From Prolixibacteraceae bacterium (GTDB lineage: Bacteria > Bacteroidota > Bacteroidia > Bacteroidales > Prolixibacteraceae), in contig CANJNY010000046.1 in assembly GCA_947475715.1 (NCBI GenBank), forward strand, positions 1 to 32,810: a stretch of DNA of 32,810 bases, in the 5' to 3' direction. The first letter of the stretch is position 1. Every line of letters begins with the position of its first letter. Shown piece by piece: positions 1 through 7,593 of the stretch. The notes beneath the pieces were generated by a model. It saw only the letters and a program-made list of their open reading frames with translations, was not told where the DNA came from and did not search any database. Both the position numbers and the translations under genes were made by a program.

Positions 1-19
1 GGGGCGGCGCGGCCGCCCC
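1..19. repeat. GC-rich perfect palindrome at window edge
   Basis: Eight-base arms GGGGCGGC and GCCGCCCC flank a GCG core, an almost pure G+C hairpin in otherwise AT-rich surroundings. It lies at the very edge of the window, so what it belongs to on the left cannot be seen. It could be the hairpin of a terminator or part of a dispersed palindromic repeat. No T-run follows on the + strand; the other side is outside the window. Confidence 0.5.
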
Positions 20-51
20 GTCCGTCTCCCACACCAACATCAAGGGGACAT

Positions 52-270
52 GTCATTCCGAACGCAGTGAGGAATCTCCTTTTTTAATAGCCAATAGAAT
101 TCTGCTATTGGTAGGAACGACGAAGGAGTGACGAAGCAATCTCCTCTCATTGGCAGATTTTCACGATTCTGTCAATGGTAACGCAGTGAGGAATCGCCCT
201 ATTTAAATAGCCAATATAACCTATACAGCCTGCCCCTATAGCACAGATTAACGGTGACGGAAGCAATCTA
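52..270. repeat. Dispersed intergenic repeat fragments
   Basis: Several short phrases recur here. AACGCAGTGAGGAATC occurs at 61-76 and 180-195. GACG(G)AAGCAATCT occurs near 130-142 and 256-269. AATAGCCAATA occurs near 87-97 and 206-216. The pattern (CATTCCGAACGCAGTGAGGAATCT, then GACGAAGCAATCT) resembles short dispersed intergenic repeats remembered from Bacteroidota genomes. No open frame of note covers the stretch 1-386; it otherwise holds only the palindrome at 1-19 and a hairpin at 333-360. Confidence 0.5.
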
Positions 271-332
271 TCCGGAATTAAAATAACACAAACTTTTAAT
301 ATTTTTATTCCTTGTGTACCAGGACAACAACA

Positions 333-360
333 ATCCCCGCCACTTTTCAGCAGCAGGGAT
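333..360 (-). terminator. Candidate hairpin downstream of Gfo/Idh/MocA gene
   Basis: ATCCCCGC at 333-340 pairs with GCAGGGAT at 353-360 with one C/A mismatch and a 12-base loop. It lies 26 bases beyond the stop codon of the leftward gene, the right place for a terminator. No clear U-run follows in the leftward direction, so factor-independent termination is uncertain. Confidence 0.35.
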
Positions 361-386
361 ATTTATTTTAAGATGATCTTGTGTGA

Positions 387-1763
387 TTATCCTTTTTTCT
401 CCTCTTTAGGTTTTCCAGGAATGCGAACGACATAACTGCTCATATCCACCGGACCGATTTCAAGTTTTGAAGGGAGGGTATTCAATGCAGAATTGGAGAT
501 CTCATCCCAGGTAACTGCTGCGCCTGAATAAGCCGATTCGCGACCCATAATTGCAGTAAGACATGAATTGGCAGTATCTTCAGCCTGATTAATCGGGGTG
601 TTAGAACGGATATGATTCACAAAATCGACATGTTCCAAAACATACGGGTTTGTCTGTTTAAAATCTGCTTTCTCCTTCTCAGAATCATATTTCCAGATCA
701 CCTTCCCCTGAAGATCCTTGATATCCATGGAACTGCTGTCCCAGACCCCTTTTGTTCCCTGAATACGTTCGGAAACGTTGGTCTCGGTTCCGTCAATCTG
801 ACGGCACATACTATGCAGGTGAACACCACCCTCGTATTCAAAGTCAACACTGAACATATCGTACTGGTCGCCTGAAAGCCTGCGTTGTTTCGCTCCGAAA
901 GCCACAGCCTTAACAGGTTTTTTACCAACGAACCAATTGAAGACATCCAAATTATGAACATGCTGCTCAACGATATGGTCCCCTGAAAGCCATTTCCAGT
1001 TAACCCAGTCGCGTACCATGAACTCCATATCACTCCACTCCTTTTTACGCTCCCTGTACCATAACATAGACTGGTTCCAGTAAACATTTCCCGATACGAT
1101 CTCACCGATCACACCACTTTGAATCTGTTTAAAACTTTCGACATAGCTCCTCTGATGGCGGCGTTGTGTACCGGTAACTACGCAAAGTCCCTGTGATTCA
1201 GCTTTTTTTGCACTTGCAAAGATTGAGCGGGCTCCAACGGGGTCTACACAAAGTGGTTTCTCCATGAATACATGTTTACCGGCTTCAACGGCAGCTTCAA
1301 AATGGGTAGGACGGAAGGCAGGCGGAGTGGCGATAATGACAAGATCAACACCCGCAGCAAGTACATTTTTATAATTATCGAATCCCGTAAAACACATGTT
1401 ATCAGGAACCTCTACATTGTGCTTCTCTTTTAGTCCTTTACGGCAATCATCAATCCGGTCCTGGAACAGGTCTCCAAGAGCCACAATCTGAACATTGGTA
1501 GGAACCGCGTCCAAAAAGTTTTGAACAGCGCCTGATCCACGTCCACCGCAACCAATCACACCGGCTTTTAATAATCTTCCGTCATCTGCCTTATCGACAA
1601 GGTTTGGGATGTAGGCACCTGCAAGTGATTTCAACGGGACCAGCTTCTCCGAACCGGAGGCACATGAAGCTAATACAGCTCCTGCTCCAATTGTACCCAC
1701 AACACCAACGACTGCGGAGGTCGAAAAAAAGTCTCTCCTGCTTAATGAATTCTTTTTAGTCAT
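387..1763 (-). CDS. Tat-exported lipoprotein, Gfo/Idh/MocA family oxidoreductase
   Basis: A 458-residue NAD(P)-dependent oxidoreductase-like protein. The N-terminus has a twin-arginine signal (SRRDFF, RR at 9-10) followed by a hydrophobic stretch and a lipobox LASC (Cys34), so it should be exported folded, with bound cofactor, and lipidated. The Rossmann nucleotide-binding loop GVIGCGGRGSG is at 68-78. The family EKP motif is at 168-170 (MEKPL), and EQHVHNLDVF (267-276) supplies the usual His/Asp of the substrate site. Family members act on sugars, inositols and related polyols; the substrate here cannot be told. It starts 37 bases after the cytochrome-SUMF1 gene on the same strand, so the two are probably co-transcribed. 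Secreted members of this family are common in Bacteroidota glycan-use loci and often carry a tightly bound NAD(H). Confidence 0.9.
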   Translation of the reverse strand: MTKKNSLSRRDFFSTSAVVGVVGTIGAGAVLASCASGSEKLVPLKSLAGAYIPNLVDKADDGRLLKAGVIGCGGRGSGAVQNFLDAVPTNVQIVALGDLFQDRIDDCRKGLKEKHNVEVPDNMCFTGFDNYKNVLAAGVDLVIIATPPAFRPTHFEAAVEAGKHVFMEKPLCVDPVGARSIFASAKKAESQGLCVVTGTQRRHQRSYVESFKQIQSGVIGEIVSGNVYWNQSMLWYRERKKEWSDMEFMVRDWVNWKWLSGDHIVEQHVHNLDVFNWFVGKKPVKAVAFGAKQRRLSGDQYDMFSVDFEYEGGVHLHSMCRQIDGTETNVSERIQGTKGVWDSSSMDIKDLQGKVIWKYDSEKEKADFKQTNPYVLEHVDFVNHIRSNTPINQAEDTANSCLTAIMGRESAYSGAAVTWDEISNSALNTLPSKLEIGPVDMSSYVVRIPGKPKEEKKG

Positions 1764-1800
1764 GTTTTTTTGTTTAAGGATTAGAATCTATTTTTTTCAT

Positions 1801-3339
1801 TTACTTAATAACCACTGACTGATCAGGGTCGCACACCACCCGGAAGCCGACTCCCTTGATATCGGAGTACCACCAGATACTTTTAGGTTGTTGAGGATCG
1901 GTCTTAAGCCAATCGGCAGTCCGGGTAGATCCCCTTGCAGCAGAGCGGAAGTCTTTTGCATCATAGGCGTAGTTTCCGCCCCGGATGACATGTTCCTCTC
2001 CTGTTTCGGGTCCTTTCGGATCCTTGACAGAGGTGCTGGTTTTGGAATAGGCGTTATCGGCATAATAATCGGAACAGTATTCCAGAACATTACCCATCAT
2101 ATTTTTTAAACCAAATGGATTTGCTTTCACAAACCCGGGTTCTTGAGTCTTACCTGTCGAGTTAAGTGCATACACCACATATCTGCTTATATTGGAGGTG
2201 TCGGCCCCAAATATTTTACTGCGGAACCCTTCGGAAGATAAACGTTTTGGATCACCCGGAAAGAAATATGGGGTTTCACTTCCTGCCCTACAGGCATATT
2301 CCCATTCAGCCTCAGTAGGCAGGCGGTAATTTTTTCCTGTCACTTTTGAAAGCCACTGACAATAAATCGTTGCCGCATAATGGGTCAGGGTTATCGCGGG
2401 GCGTTTGCCACTACCCCATCCCTGTTCAGGAATTCCGAACGGAGGTGTAGGTCCGGTAACCGCATCGGGAGAATTGGCATTACGAGCCATAACCATCTTT
2501 GGATCGACGCGCCCCTCCGACATAGTCGAAGCAAAGAAGGTCCAGAATTCGTCCCACGAAACTTCAACCTCTCCCATAAAAAATGGGGAAACAGTAACCT
2601 GTCGAATAGGTCCCTCATCACTTTTCCGGAAAGGCTCTTTTTCAGGGCTTCCCATTTTAAACATTCCCCCTTTTACCGCAACCATATTAAAGGAGACGGA
2701 ACTATTGGGAATGAATTCCTTGAAGTTTTCAAAGGTGGTCACTTTTGCTGGTGCCGTATATTTATTTTGCGAAGCTCCTCCGGAAACCGGTACCCCCTTC
2801 ATTTTTTCATGTTTATAGTTGGGATTATAATGACCCACATCAAGATGGCAATTAATGCATTGTAATTCAAGTTTTACTGCATTTTTCTCATAGTAAAGAT
2901 GGGCCGTTCCCCCTTCGGCAGAGAGCCCTTTGGAAAACAGATTCTGGTGACATTTAACGCATGACTCGTTATACACTATTTTTACGGCATGTTCCAGAAG
3001 CCTTTTATTTTCCCAGTTAAACGATTTCTTATCCTTGAAATAGTAGCCATAAAGATCGTTCAATCCTGCTTTTGCCTTTATGAGTAAATAGCGATTATCC
3101 TCTTTGGGAGGTAAGTGGCAATCCACACAATGGACCCTCACCCCGCTTAGGTTATAAAAATGAGTAGATTTTTTCCATGAAGCATCTGCATCAGGATGAA
3201 TATGACACGATTGACAATATTCGTCGGTGGAGGTAACTTTGACTGCTTTATTTGTAATCAACAACACGATAACATAGGTTGTCATTCCAATAAAAAAAAC
3301 AAGCCACGACCACCTGGGTATTTTAAGCTTTTTGATCAT
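1801..3339 (-). CDS. NapC/NrfH-like tetraheme cytochrome fused to a SUMF1/FGE-like domain
   Basis: A 512-residue fusion. Residues 11-29 form one membrane anchor. Four CxxCH haem c sites follow: CQSCH (42-46), CVDCH (71-75), CVKCH (127-131) and CINCH (161-165). Their spacing and the anchor match NapC/NirT/NrfH quinol-oxidising tetrahaem cytochromes. Residues about 216-505 form a SUMF1 (formylglycine-generating-enzyme/EgtB/PvdO superfamily) domain, with GGMFKMGS, LPTEAEWEYACRAG, GNVLEYCSDYY, a C-terminal RGGNY (453-457) and GFRVV. True FGEs carry two catalytic cysteines just after RGGS; here that segment (AYDAKDFRSAARG) has none, so sulfatase-activating chemistry is unlikely. Inference: quinol electrons enter the cytochrome module and the SUMF1 module binds a partner or substrate in the periplasm. 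It is first of a two-gene unit with the Gfo/Idh/MocA lipoprotein. Confidence 0.88.
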   Translation of the reverse strand: MIKKLKIPRWSWLVFFIGMTTYVIVLLITNKAVKVTSTDEYCQSCHIHPDADASWKKSTHFYNLSGVRVHCVDCHLPPKEDNRYLLIKAKAGLNDLYGYYFKDKKSFNWENKRLLEHAVKIVYNESCVKCHQNLFSKGLSAEGGTAHLYYEKNAVKLELQCINCHLDVGHYNPNYKHEKMKGVPVSGGASQNKYTAPAKVTTFENFKEFIPNSSVSFNMVAVKGGMFKMGSPEKEPFRKSDEGPIRQVTVSPFFMGEVEVSWDEFWTFFASTMSEGRVDPKMVMARNANSPDAVTGPTPPFGIPEQGWGSGKRPAITLTHYAATIYCQWLSKVTGKNYRLPTEAEWEYACRAGSETPYFFPGDPKRLSSEGFRSKIFGADTSNISRYVVYALNSTGKTQEPGFVKANPFGLKNMMGNVLEYCSDYYADNAYSKTSTSVKDPKGPETGEEHVIRGGNYAYDAKDFRSAARGSTRTADWLKTDPQQPKSIWWYSDIKGVGFRVVCDPDQSVVIK

Positions 3340-3392
3340 AAAGAAATTGAAAAATGGGTAATCAAGAAATAAAACTGGCTAATTCGAGGTGT

Positions 3393-3400
3393 CAAATATA
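3393..3400 (-). promoter_or_regulatory. Candidate -7 element (TATATTTG) for the cytochrome-SUMF1 unit
   Basis: Read leftwards the bases are TATATTTG, fitting the Bacteroidota primary sigma -7 consensus TAnnTTTG, 54 bases upstream of the start at 3339. No convincing -33 TTTG lies at the usual distance. Confidence 0.4.
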
Positions 3401-3628
3401 GCGAAAAAAAGCGTTTACGTGCACGACATCAGAACGGATATATTCTGTTTATTTCTTCTCTGATATAATCACTTTTCTCAGTTTTTATTTATGAGAAAAT
3501 AAAGATTTCGCCTTAATTATTATATACTTATGTGGATAAAAAAATCGCCACCAAAACACCATCCCACACTTGCGGGACCAAATAAGCACCAAATCTATTC
3601 GTCAGATGTATTTTAGTGTTTTAATCCG

Positions 3629-3893
3629 TCAGGTGATGGATAGTGGCATTTTATTTTTGATCATTAAGGAGATATCAAAATACTTCACCTTCCCCTCTTG
3701 GTCGATATTCAGCTGCAACGGATGATAAGGCTTGAATTCAAGAGTCAATCCGATCTTATTTGTGGCATAATTTATTGTGATTGGAAACGATCTCTTTTAA
3801 AGATTCACCGATTGACCATATTCGAGCGGAAATTCCAGATGTTTGGATTTGGGGTTTGCAAAGAAAAACGCTAGACCGCTCCTCTATCAGCCA
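3629..3893 (-). pseudogene. Decayed 3' end of an unidentified gene (possibly a carbohydrate-active enzyme)
   Basis: Reading leftwards, one frame carries protein-like sequence interrupted by a TAA near 3797-3799. The upstream part includes GLAFFFANPKSKHLEFPLEYG. The downstream part includes ITINYATNKIGLTLEFKPYH, then PLQLNIDQEGKVKYFDIS, and ends at a TGA at 3629-3631. More stops (TGA, TAG) lie just upstream, near 3882-3890. The alternating hydrophobic pattern and the LEFKPYHPLQL...DQEGKV..FDIS ending resemble the C-terminal beta-sandwich end of some Bacteroidota glycoside hydrolases; this is remembered resemblance, not a search result. No intact start or upstream domain remains. Decay may extend further upstream, to about 4150. 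Confidence 0.4.
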
Positions 3894-4211
3894 TGGTCGC
3901 CTAGGTATGTAATGAACCGTATTTGTTTCATATAAACTATTTAAATACAGCTGCCACGTGTATCGACACCACCCCGGTTTCGAAATTAAAAGGGTCGCAC
4001 TTCACTTACAAGGTCAGAACTTATAACCATCTCTGTGGGTATCTCCAATCCATCAGCAAAGTCAGGATATTAAGGTATTATGAATATAAAGAAAATCAGG
4101 TTCAATGGCTCAATAGCCCCACTTTAATTCAGTTCCAGTTCGTTATTGTAAAATTATAATTCTTATTGAATTTTTAATTATCCAAAACCCCAGCCGGGAA
4201 AATACTGAAAT

Positions 4212-4239
4212 AAAAAAAGCCCTGAATCTAATCAGAGCT
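4212..4239 (-). terminator. Rho-independent terminator of the pLGIC operon
   Basis: Read leftwards, AGCTCTGA (from 4239) pairs with TCAGGGCT (to 4218) with one mismatch and a six-base loop, immediately followed by seven T residues. It lies about 40 bases past the stop codon of the last channel gene at 4280. Confidence 0.75.
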
Positions 4240-4279
4240 CTTTATCATATTTCATAAGTATTAATGAGCAGGCTAAATC

Positions 4280-5320
4280 TTAAAGAGCAAAAAGTATTGA
4301 TGCAACAATAAATACCAGGGGGAAAATAAACCTGACCCACAAAATAATACGTTTTGACAGGAGAAGTTTCTGCTGATCTTGTGTATTGTATAGATAAAAT
4401 GTCATCAGCGAAAGGGCCATCGAGATAGCAATGAGGAAGTAACAGGTATAAAATATCTTACTCACATAAATGATGTAACCGATTTCGGGAAGGTCATTGT
4501 TTATAGATGATTGAAATGCTATTGCGCTTAATAACGAAGTGACAGTAAGTGCTGCCGCAATATCGATCTTTTCCGCCGGGAGATAAAACACAAAATAGAC
4601 GAGCAATAAAATGATCATCAAGGGAATGATAAACTTGCTGATATAAGGAAGCAGCGACCTGTCTATAAATACTGAAAGGGTCAACCGACCATAGATTTCC
4701 TCCGCAGGGGCCTGATCATAACCAAAATCACTGTTGTATTTCCCCTCTCCTTCAACAAGCTCTGTTTTATAAATATGTGAACTGCTTTGATTATTATTCG
4801 CCAGAATATCATTTGACAAGCACCAGAATTTCCTCTCCTGCTTCGATTTAATATAAGATACTGAATCCGGTACAATCTTCAACAATTTGTTTTCCAGAAG
4901 AATATTCTCAATCACAATATCCATCCGCTGTTTATCGAATGGATACATCTTAAAATCGGGCGAGAAATAGAAATCACCCTGATGAAATCCTGTATAGTAG
5001 AATTTATGATTCCCAAGATCCTTCATGTCGATTATTTCACCTTTAAAAGCGCCTGTTGAAACGGCTATGCCATTCACATATTCGATGTTAAGGATATCAG
5101 TATTGGAGTGCCCGGTAACTGTTGAATCATTCTCAAAGATTGTCCACCAGTAGAACTCGGCATGAAACTTTGAATTCTTAAAATCGGGTGAGATATTTTT
5201 TAAAAACATACCGAATTTCAGGTCGATAGGTTTTTTTTCCTGACCCGATACTTCAGCGCCATAAAAAGCCAATATCACTACAATAAGAAATGTGCTGATG
5301 GAAGATTTAAAAAATTTCAT
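4280..5320 (-). CDS. Pentameric ligand-gated ion channel subunit (Cys-loop receptor homologue), second copy
   Basis: A 346-residue GLIC/ELIC-type channel subunit. A Sec signal (about 1-26, cleavage near VSGQ) precedes a beta-rich extracellular domain (about 27-220). This domain contains the Pro-loop DFKMYPFDKQRMDIVIEN (122-139), the bacterial counterpart of the Cys-loop, without cysteines. Four membrane helices follow: M1 (about 221-247, with the conserved Pro233), M2 (about 253-274), M3 (about 280-310) and M4 (about 326-346). Aligned from the M2-M3 proline (Pro278), M2 has Asp253 at -2', Ala at 2', Thr261 at 6' and Leu264 at 9'. An acidic residue at -2' and Leu at 9' suggest a cation-selective pore with a normal hydrophobic gate. 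It lies 44 bases after the first channel gene and ends the three-gene unit. The ligand is unknown; GLIC is proton-gated and ELIC amine-gated. Confidence 0.88.
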   Translation of the reverse strand: MKFFKSSISTFLIVVILAFYGAEVSGQEKKPIDLKFGMFLKNISPDFKNSKFHAEFYWWTIFENDSTVTGHSNTDILNIEYVNGIAVSTGAFKGEIIDMKDLGNHKFYYTGFHQGDFYFSPDFKMYPFDKQRMDIVIENILLENKLLKIVPDSVSYIKSKQERKFWCLSNDILANNNQSSSHIYKTELVEGEGKYNSDFGYDQAPAEEIYGRLTLSVFIDRSLLPYISKFIIPLMIILLLVYFVFYLPAEKIDIAAALTVTSLLSAIAFQSSINNDLPEIGYIIYVSKIFYTCYFLIAISMALSLMTFYLYNTQDQQKLLLSKRIILWVRFIFPLVFIVASILFAL

Positions 5321-5364
5321 TCTTTTAGAGTTAGTTAATAAGGTTAATATCTATTAAATTTGTT

Positions 5365-6498
5365 CTACAACCAGACCAACAATGCAAGCAAAATTACAAA
5401 TCCCACGATCTGTGCAGTAAAGCTCTTTTTATCCAGCCGAACCATCCGGGCTATGCTCTCGGGCGATTCCCTGTCCATTTTTGTATTGATATAAATTATC
5501 TGTAGCAGTGTTAGCACAATAAAAGCATAAGCCGCGACATAGATTTGATCCATCAATACCAGGGAGGGGCACTCCGGAATTGCATCGAGAGCTGATTGAT
5601 GCAGAAAAACAGTGGTCAACAGAGCAGTCGCGGGCATTGCTGTCCTCACTTCGATGAAAGTTGGATTCATTAGAAGTGCGATCCAGTTAGTCATCAAGAC
5701 GATCAATAATGGCAAAAGCATTTTCCAGAGAAAAAAATTCACATAACGATCAAGTTGTAACGAGAATTTAAGACTCGAATATTTTGAAGCATCACTCACA
5801 CCAACTTCACCAAAATTAGTACCATAATCGTGGAGATATGAGCTTACCCCTAACCCCTTTATTTTCCATCCCGGGATCAGAATAGAGCTGCTATATCCGG
5901 TAGATACACTATCGGGAATATAAACCACGTCATCGACAACATCGGTACTATTTTCGATATAAAGTGCAAGCTCTTGTTTATCAAGAGGGTATCTGCTCAG
6001 ATCAAAAGCCTGAAAGAATCGTCCATTAACCTCCAATACCTGATATTTGCTCCCATCGGGCAAAATCTTTGCAGAATCATATAGGGCCGCTTTGACCAAG
6101 CCCCAGTTCTCCACCACATTTGGAAACTCCAGAGATTTAACAGGATCTGCATCTCCTTTCCATCTTAACCAGACATAAAGGCTCATGTTAAAAGTATTTG
6201 AACGCAGATCAAGATCATAAACATTTACGCCATAAATTCCGACAGCTACTTTTACAGCTTTTGCAGGCGGAGAGTCCATTTTAACCAGGGTGCCGGCGCT
6301 ATTTTTGATTGTAAATTGTGGTTTATCACCATTTATACGATTCGGGAATGGTAATCCAAAGGAATCAATAATTCCGGTTGATAGCACTAAAATAGCTATC
6401 ATGGTTAAACTTCTTAATGGTTTAACCAATGTTCCGGCAGTGATTGCTTGAAACATCTTCCAGCCTGATTTTCTGGAGTGCATATGGGAATTGTTCAT
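5365..6498 (-). CDS. Pentameric ligand-gated ion channel subunit, first copy
   Basis: A 377-residue pLGIC subunit. The hydrophobic signal lies at about 29-48, unusually far in; a start at Met15 would give a more ordinary signal peptide. The extracellular domain carries YDLDLRSNTFNMSLYVWLRW (94-113), typical of the ligand-binding beta-sandwich, and the Pro-loop FDLSRYPLDKQELALYIEN (165-183). M1 is about 251-278 (Pro263), M2 about 284-304, M3 about 312-337, M4 about 361-377. M2 aligns without gaps to GLIC from Glu283 (-2') to Pro308: Ala287 at 2', Thr291 at 6', Leu294 at 9'. Glu at -2' matches GLIC Glu222 and predicts cation selectivity. The gene lies 16 bases after the TorF-like gene and 44 before a second, clearly diverged channel gene, so a hetero-oligomer is possible. 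Confidence 0.9.
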   Translation of the reverse strand: MNNSHMHSRKSGWKMFQAITAGTLVKPLRSLTMIAILVLSTGIIDSFGLPFPNRINGDKPQFTIKNSAGTLVKMDSPPAKAVKVAVGIYGVNVYDLDLRSNTFNMSLYVWLRWKGDADPVKSLEFPNVVENWGLVKAALYDSAKILPDGSKYQVLEVNGRFFQAFDLSRYPLDKQELALYIENSTDVVDDVVYIPDSVSTGYSSSILIPGWKIKGLGVSSYLHDYGTNFGEVGVSDASKYSSLKFSLQLDRYVNFFLWKMLLPLLIVLMTNWIALLMNPTFIEVRTAMPATALLTTVFLHQSALDAIPECPSLVLMDQIYVAAYAFIVLTLLQIIYINTKMDRESPESIARMVRLDKKSFTAQIVGFVILLALLVWL

Positions 6499-6514
6499 AG
6501 CTGTTTTTCAGATT

Positions 6515-7231
6515 TTATTTGGATGAGAAGGTCAGTCCAAACACAAAATAGGTTTTTTCAGTCTGGGGATTATCAATTACAGAAGCAAAAACAGGCACCT
6601 TAAACTTCCCGGAAAATTTAATATCATATTTCACCTTGAAACCAAGGTTCATCACACCCGCTTTATCGCCGTATGAGCTCGCCTGAGGAGTCATTCCCAC
6701 AGTAAAATCCATAGGGAAAAGTTTGTGTGTATTAAAGCGGTAACCTGCTTCGAGGTATGTGGCATCATCATTATAGAAAAACCTGTTATAACTTGCATAA
6801 AGTGGAAATTTATCCCCGCCATCATAGGCCAGAGTTACTTCAGCATAGCTTCCGCCGCTATTAAACGGCACATTATAATATCCACCATGTTGTGTTCCAT
6901 CCTCATCCTCGAATGATTGATTGTAATCGAACACTGAAACTGAAAATTGTTTTATTGAATATTTAGCCCAAAGGTCATATTCAGAATAGCCGTTACTAAC
7001 CCCAAAACTACCCCAATAGCCCACTTCAAGATTCTTGTAAGTTCCAACAACTGTAGGTTGAAAATGAAAACTTTTGCTTTCATCAAAACCAATTCCATTT
7101 TCGATACCGCGCCACAGATAGCGGTTAACCAGATCAGCTCCTAACTTGATACCATTTTCCTCCTGAGAGAATAAGTTGCTGCTTTGAAGCAATAGCATTG
7201 CTGCAAAAATAAGTTTGAATGTTTTACTCAT
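6515..7231 (-). CDS. TorF-like (Gcw_chp family) putative outer-membrane beta-barrel
   Basis: A 238-residue protein with a Sec signal (cleavage after about residue 22, NLFSQ). It then runs as alternating aromatic/polar beta-strands and ends in a strand closing FVFGLTFSSK, as expected for an outer-membrane barrel. The early motif DLVNRYLWRGI (33-43) and the strand pattern match the TorF/Gcw_chp putative porin family, in which a similar Y-x-(W/F)-RG motif follows the signal. Its role is unproven; a small pore or outer-membrane scaffold is a fair guess. It is first gene of the unit with the two channel subunits. This suggests a path in which a solute or ion crosses the outer membrane to reach inner-membrane channels; that link is inference from position only. 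Confidence 0.75.
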   Translation of the reverse strand: MSKTFKLIFAAMLLLQSSNLFSQEENGIKLGADLVNRYLWRGIENGIGFDESKSFHFQPTVVGTYKNLEVGYWGSFGVSNGYSEYDLWAKYSIKQFSVSVFDYNQSFEDEDGTQHGGYYNVPFNSGGSYAEVTLAYDGGDKFPLYASYNRFFYNDDATYLEAGYRFNTHKLFPMDFTVGMTPQASSYGDKAGVMNLGFKVKYDIKFSGKFKVPVFASVIDNPQTEKTYFVFGLTFSSK

Positions 7232-7593
7232 TATTTTTTCTTATGTTAATTATAATAATTATAAATAAAGGTTGCAAAATTGTTAAAAAAAATTGAAAAT
7301 AAAAAAATAATTGAACGGTTTATTACAAAAATAATTTCAATATTTATACTTGTTAGCTCAAGTGACAATTATAAGTTATTCATATTTAAATTTATTCCGA
7401 CGGCAAGAAGAGAGGTAACCTGATAAAAACAAATTTTACCAATATAATTGACCGAGGGTTCATAATTATTCGTAATTTTAAAATTCATAAAATGGGATAT
7501 ATAAGCTCATTATTTGAGGCTAAAATGAGGTTTGAGAGGAGAGATAAAGATCTGTCTTTTCATAGCCATTTAATAATTCAGAACGGATCTAAT
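7232..7593. other. AT-rich divergent intergenic region
   Basis: This region separates the leftward TorF/channel unit from the rightward adaptor gene and should hold both promoters. It is very rich in A and T, with the weak leftward -7 candidate at 7326-7333 and a one-mismatch rightward candidate TATACTTG at 7345-7352. The in-frame extension of the adaptor gene back to 7492 lies here and is probably not translated. Confidence 0.45.
7326..7333 (-). promoter_or_regulatory. Candidate -7 element (TATTTTTG) for the TorF/pLGIC operon
   Basis: Read leftwards it is TATTTTTG, fitting TAnnTTTG, 95 bases upstream of the start at 7231. The surrounding DNA is extremely AT-rich, which makes chance matches likely. 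No clear -33 element is seen. Confidence 0.3.

Larger units (their letters stand above)
3340..4279. other. Gene-poor intergenic stretch
   Basis: This 940-base gap has no convincing intact gene. It holds the -7 element at 3393-3400, an AT-rich hairpin (TTTTCTCA 3473-3480 with TGAGAAAA 3492-3499), the degenerate coding remnant at 3629-3893, and the terminator at 4212-4239. An open 78-codon frame on the + strand (3923-4159) has no recognisable motif or ribosome-binding site and is probably chance. Confidence 0.6.

Noticed and set aside
1801-3339. Sulfatase-activating formylglycine-generating enzyme
   Set aside because: The SUMF1 fold is present but the cysteine pair after RGGN is absent, and no sulfatase gene is nearby.
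3473-3499. AT-rich hairpin TTTTCTCA/TGAGAAAA as a terminator
   Set aside because: It is upstream of, not downstream of, a gene in either direction, and its stem is weak.
3923-4159. 78-codon open frame on the + strand
   Set aside because: No ribosome-binding site, no motif, odd composition; lies in a decayed intergenic region and is probably chance.
7492-7593. Upstream start for the adaptor gene
   Set aside because: The extra 34 residues are charged and unlike a signal; the MKKK start at 7594 leads directly into the membrane anchor.
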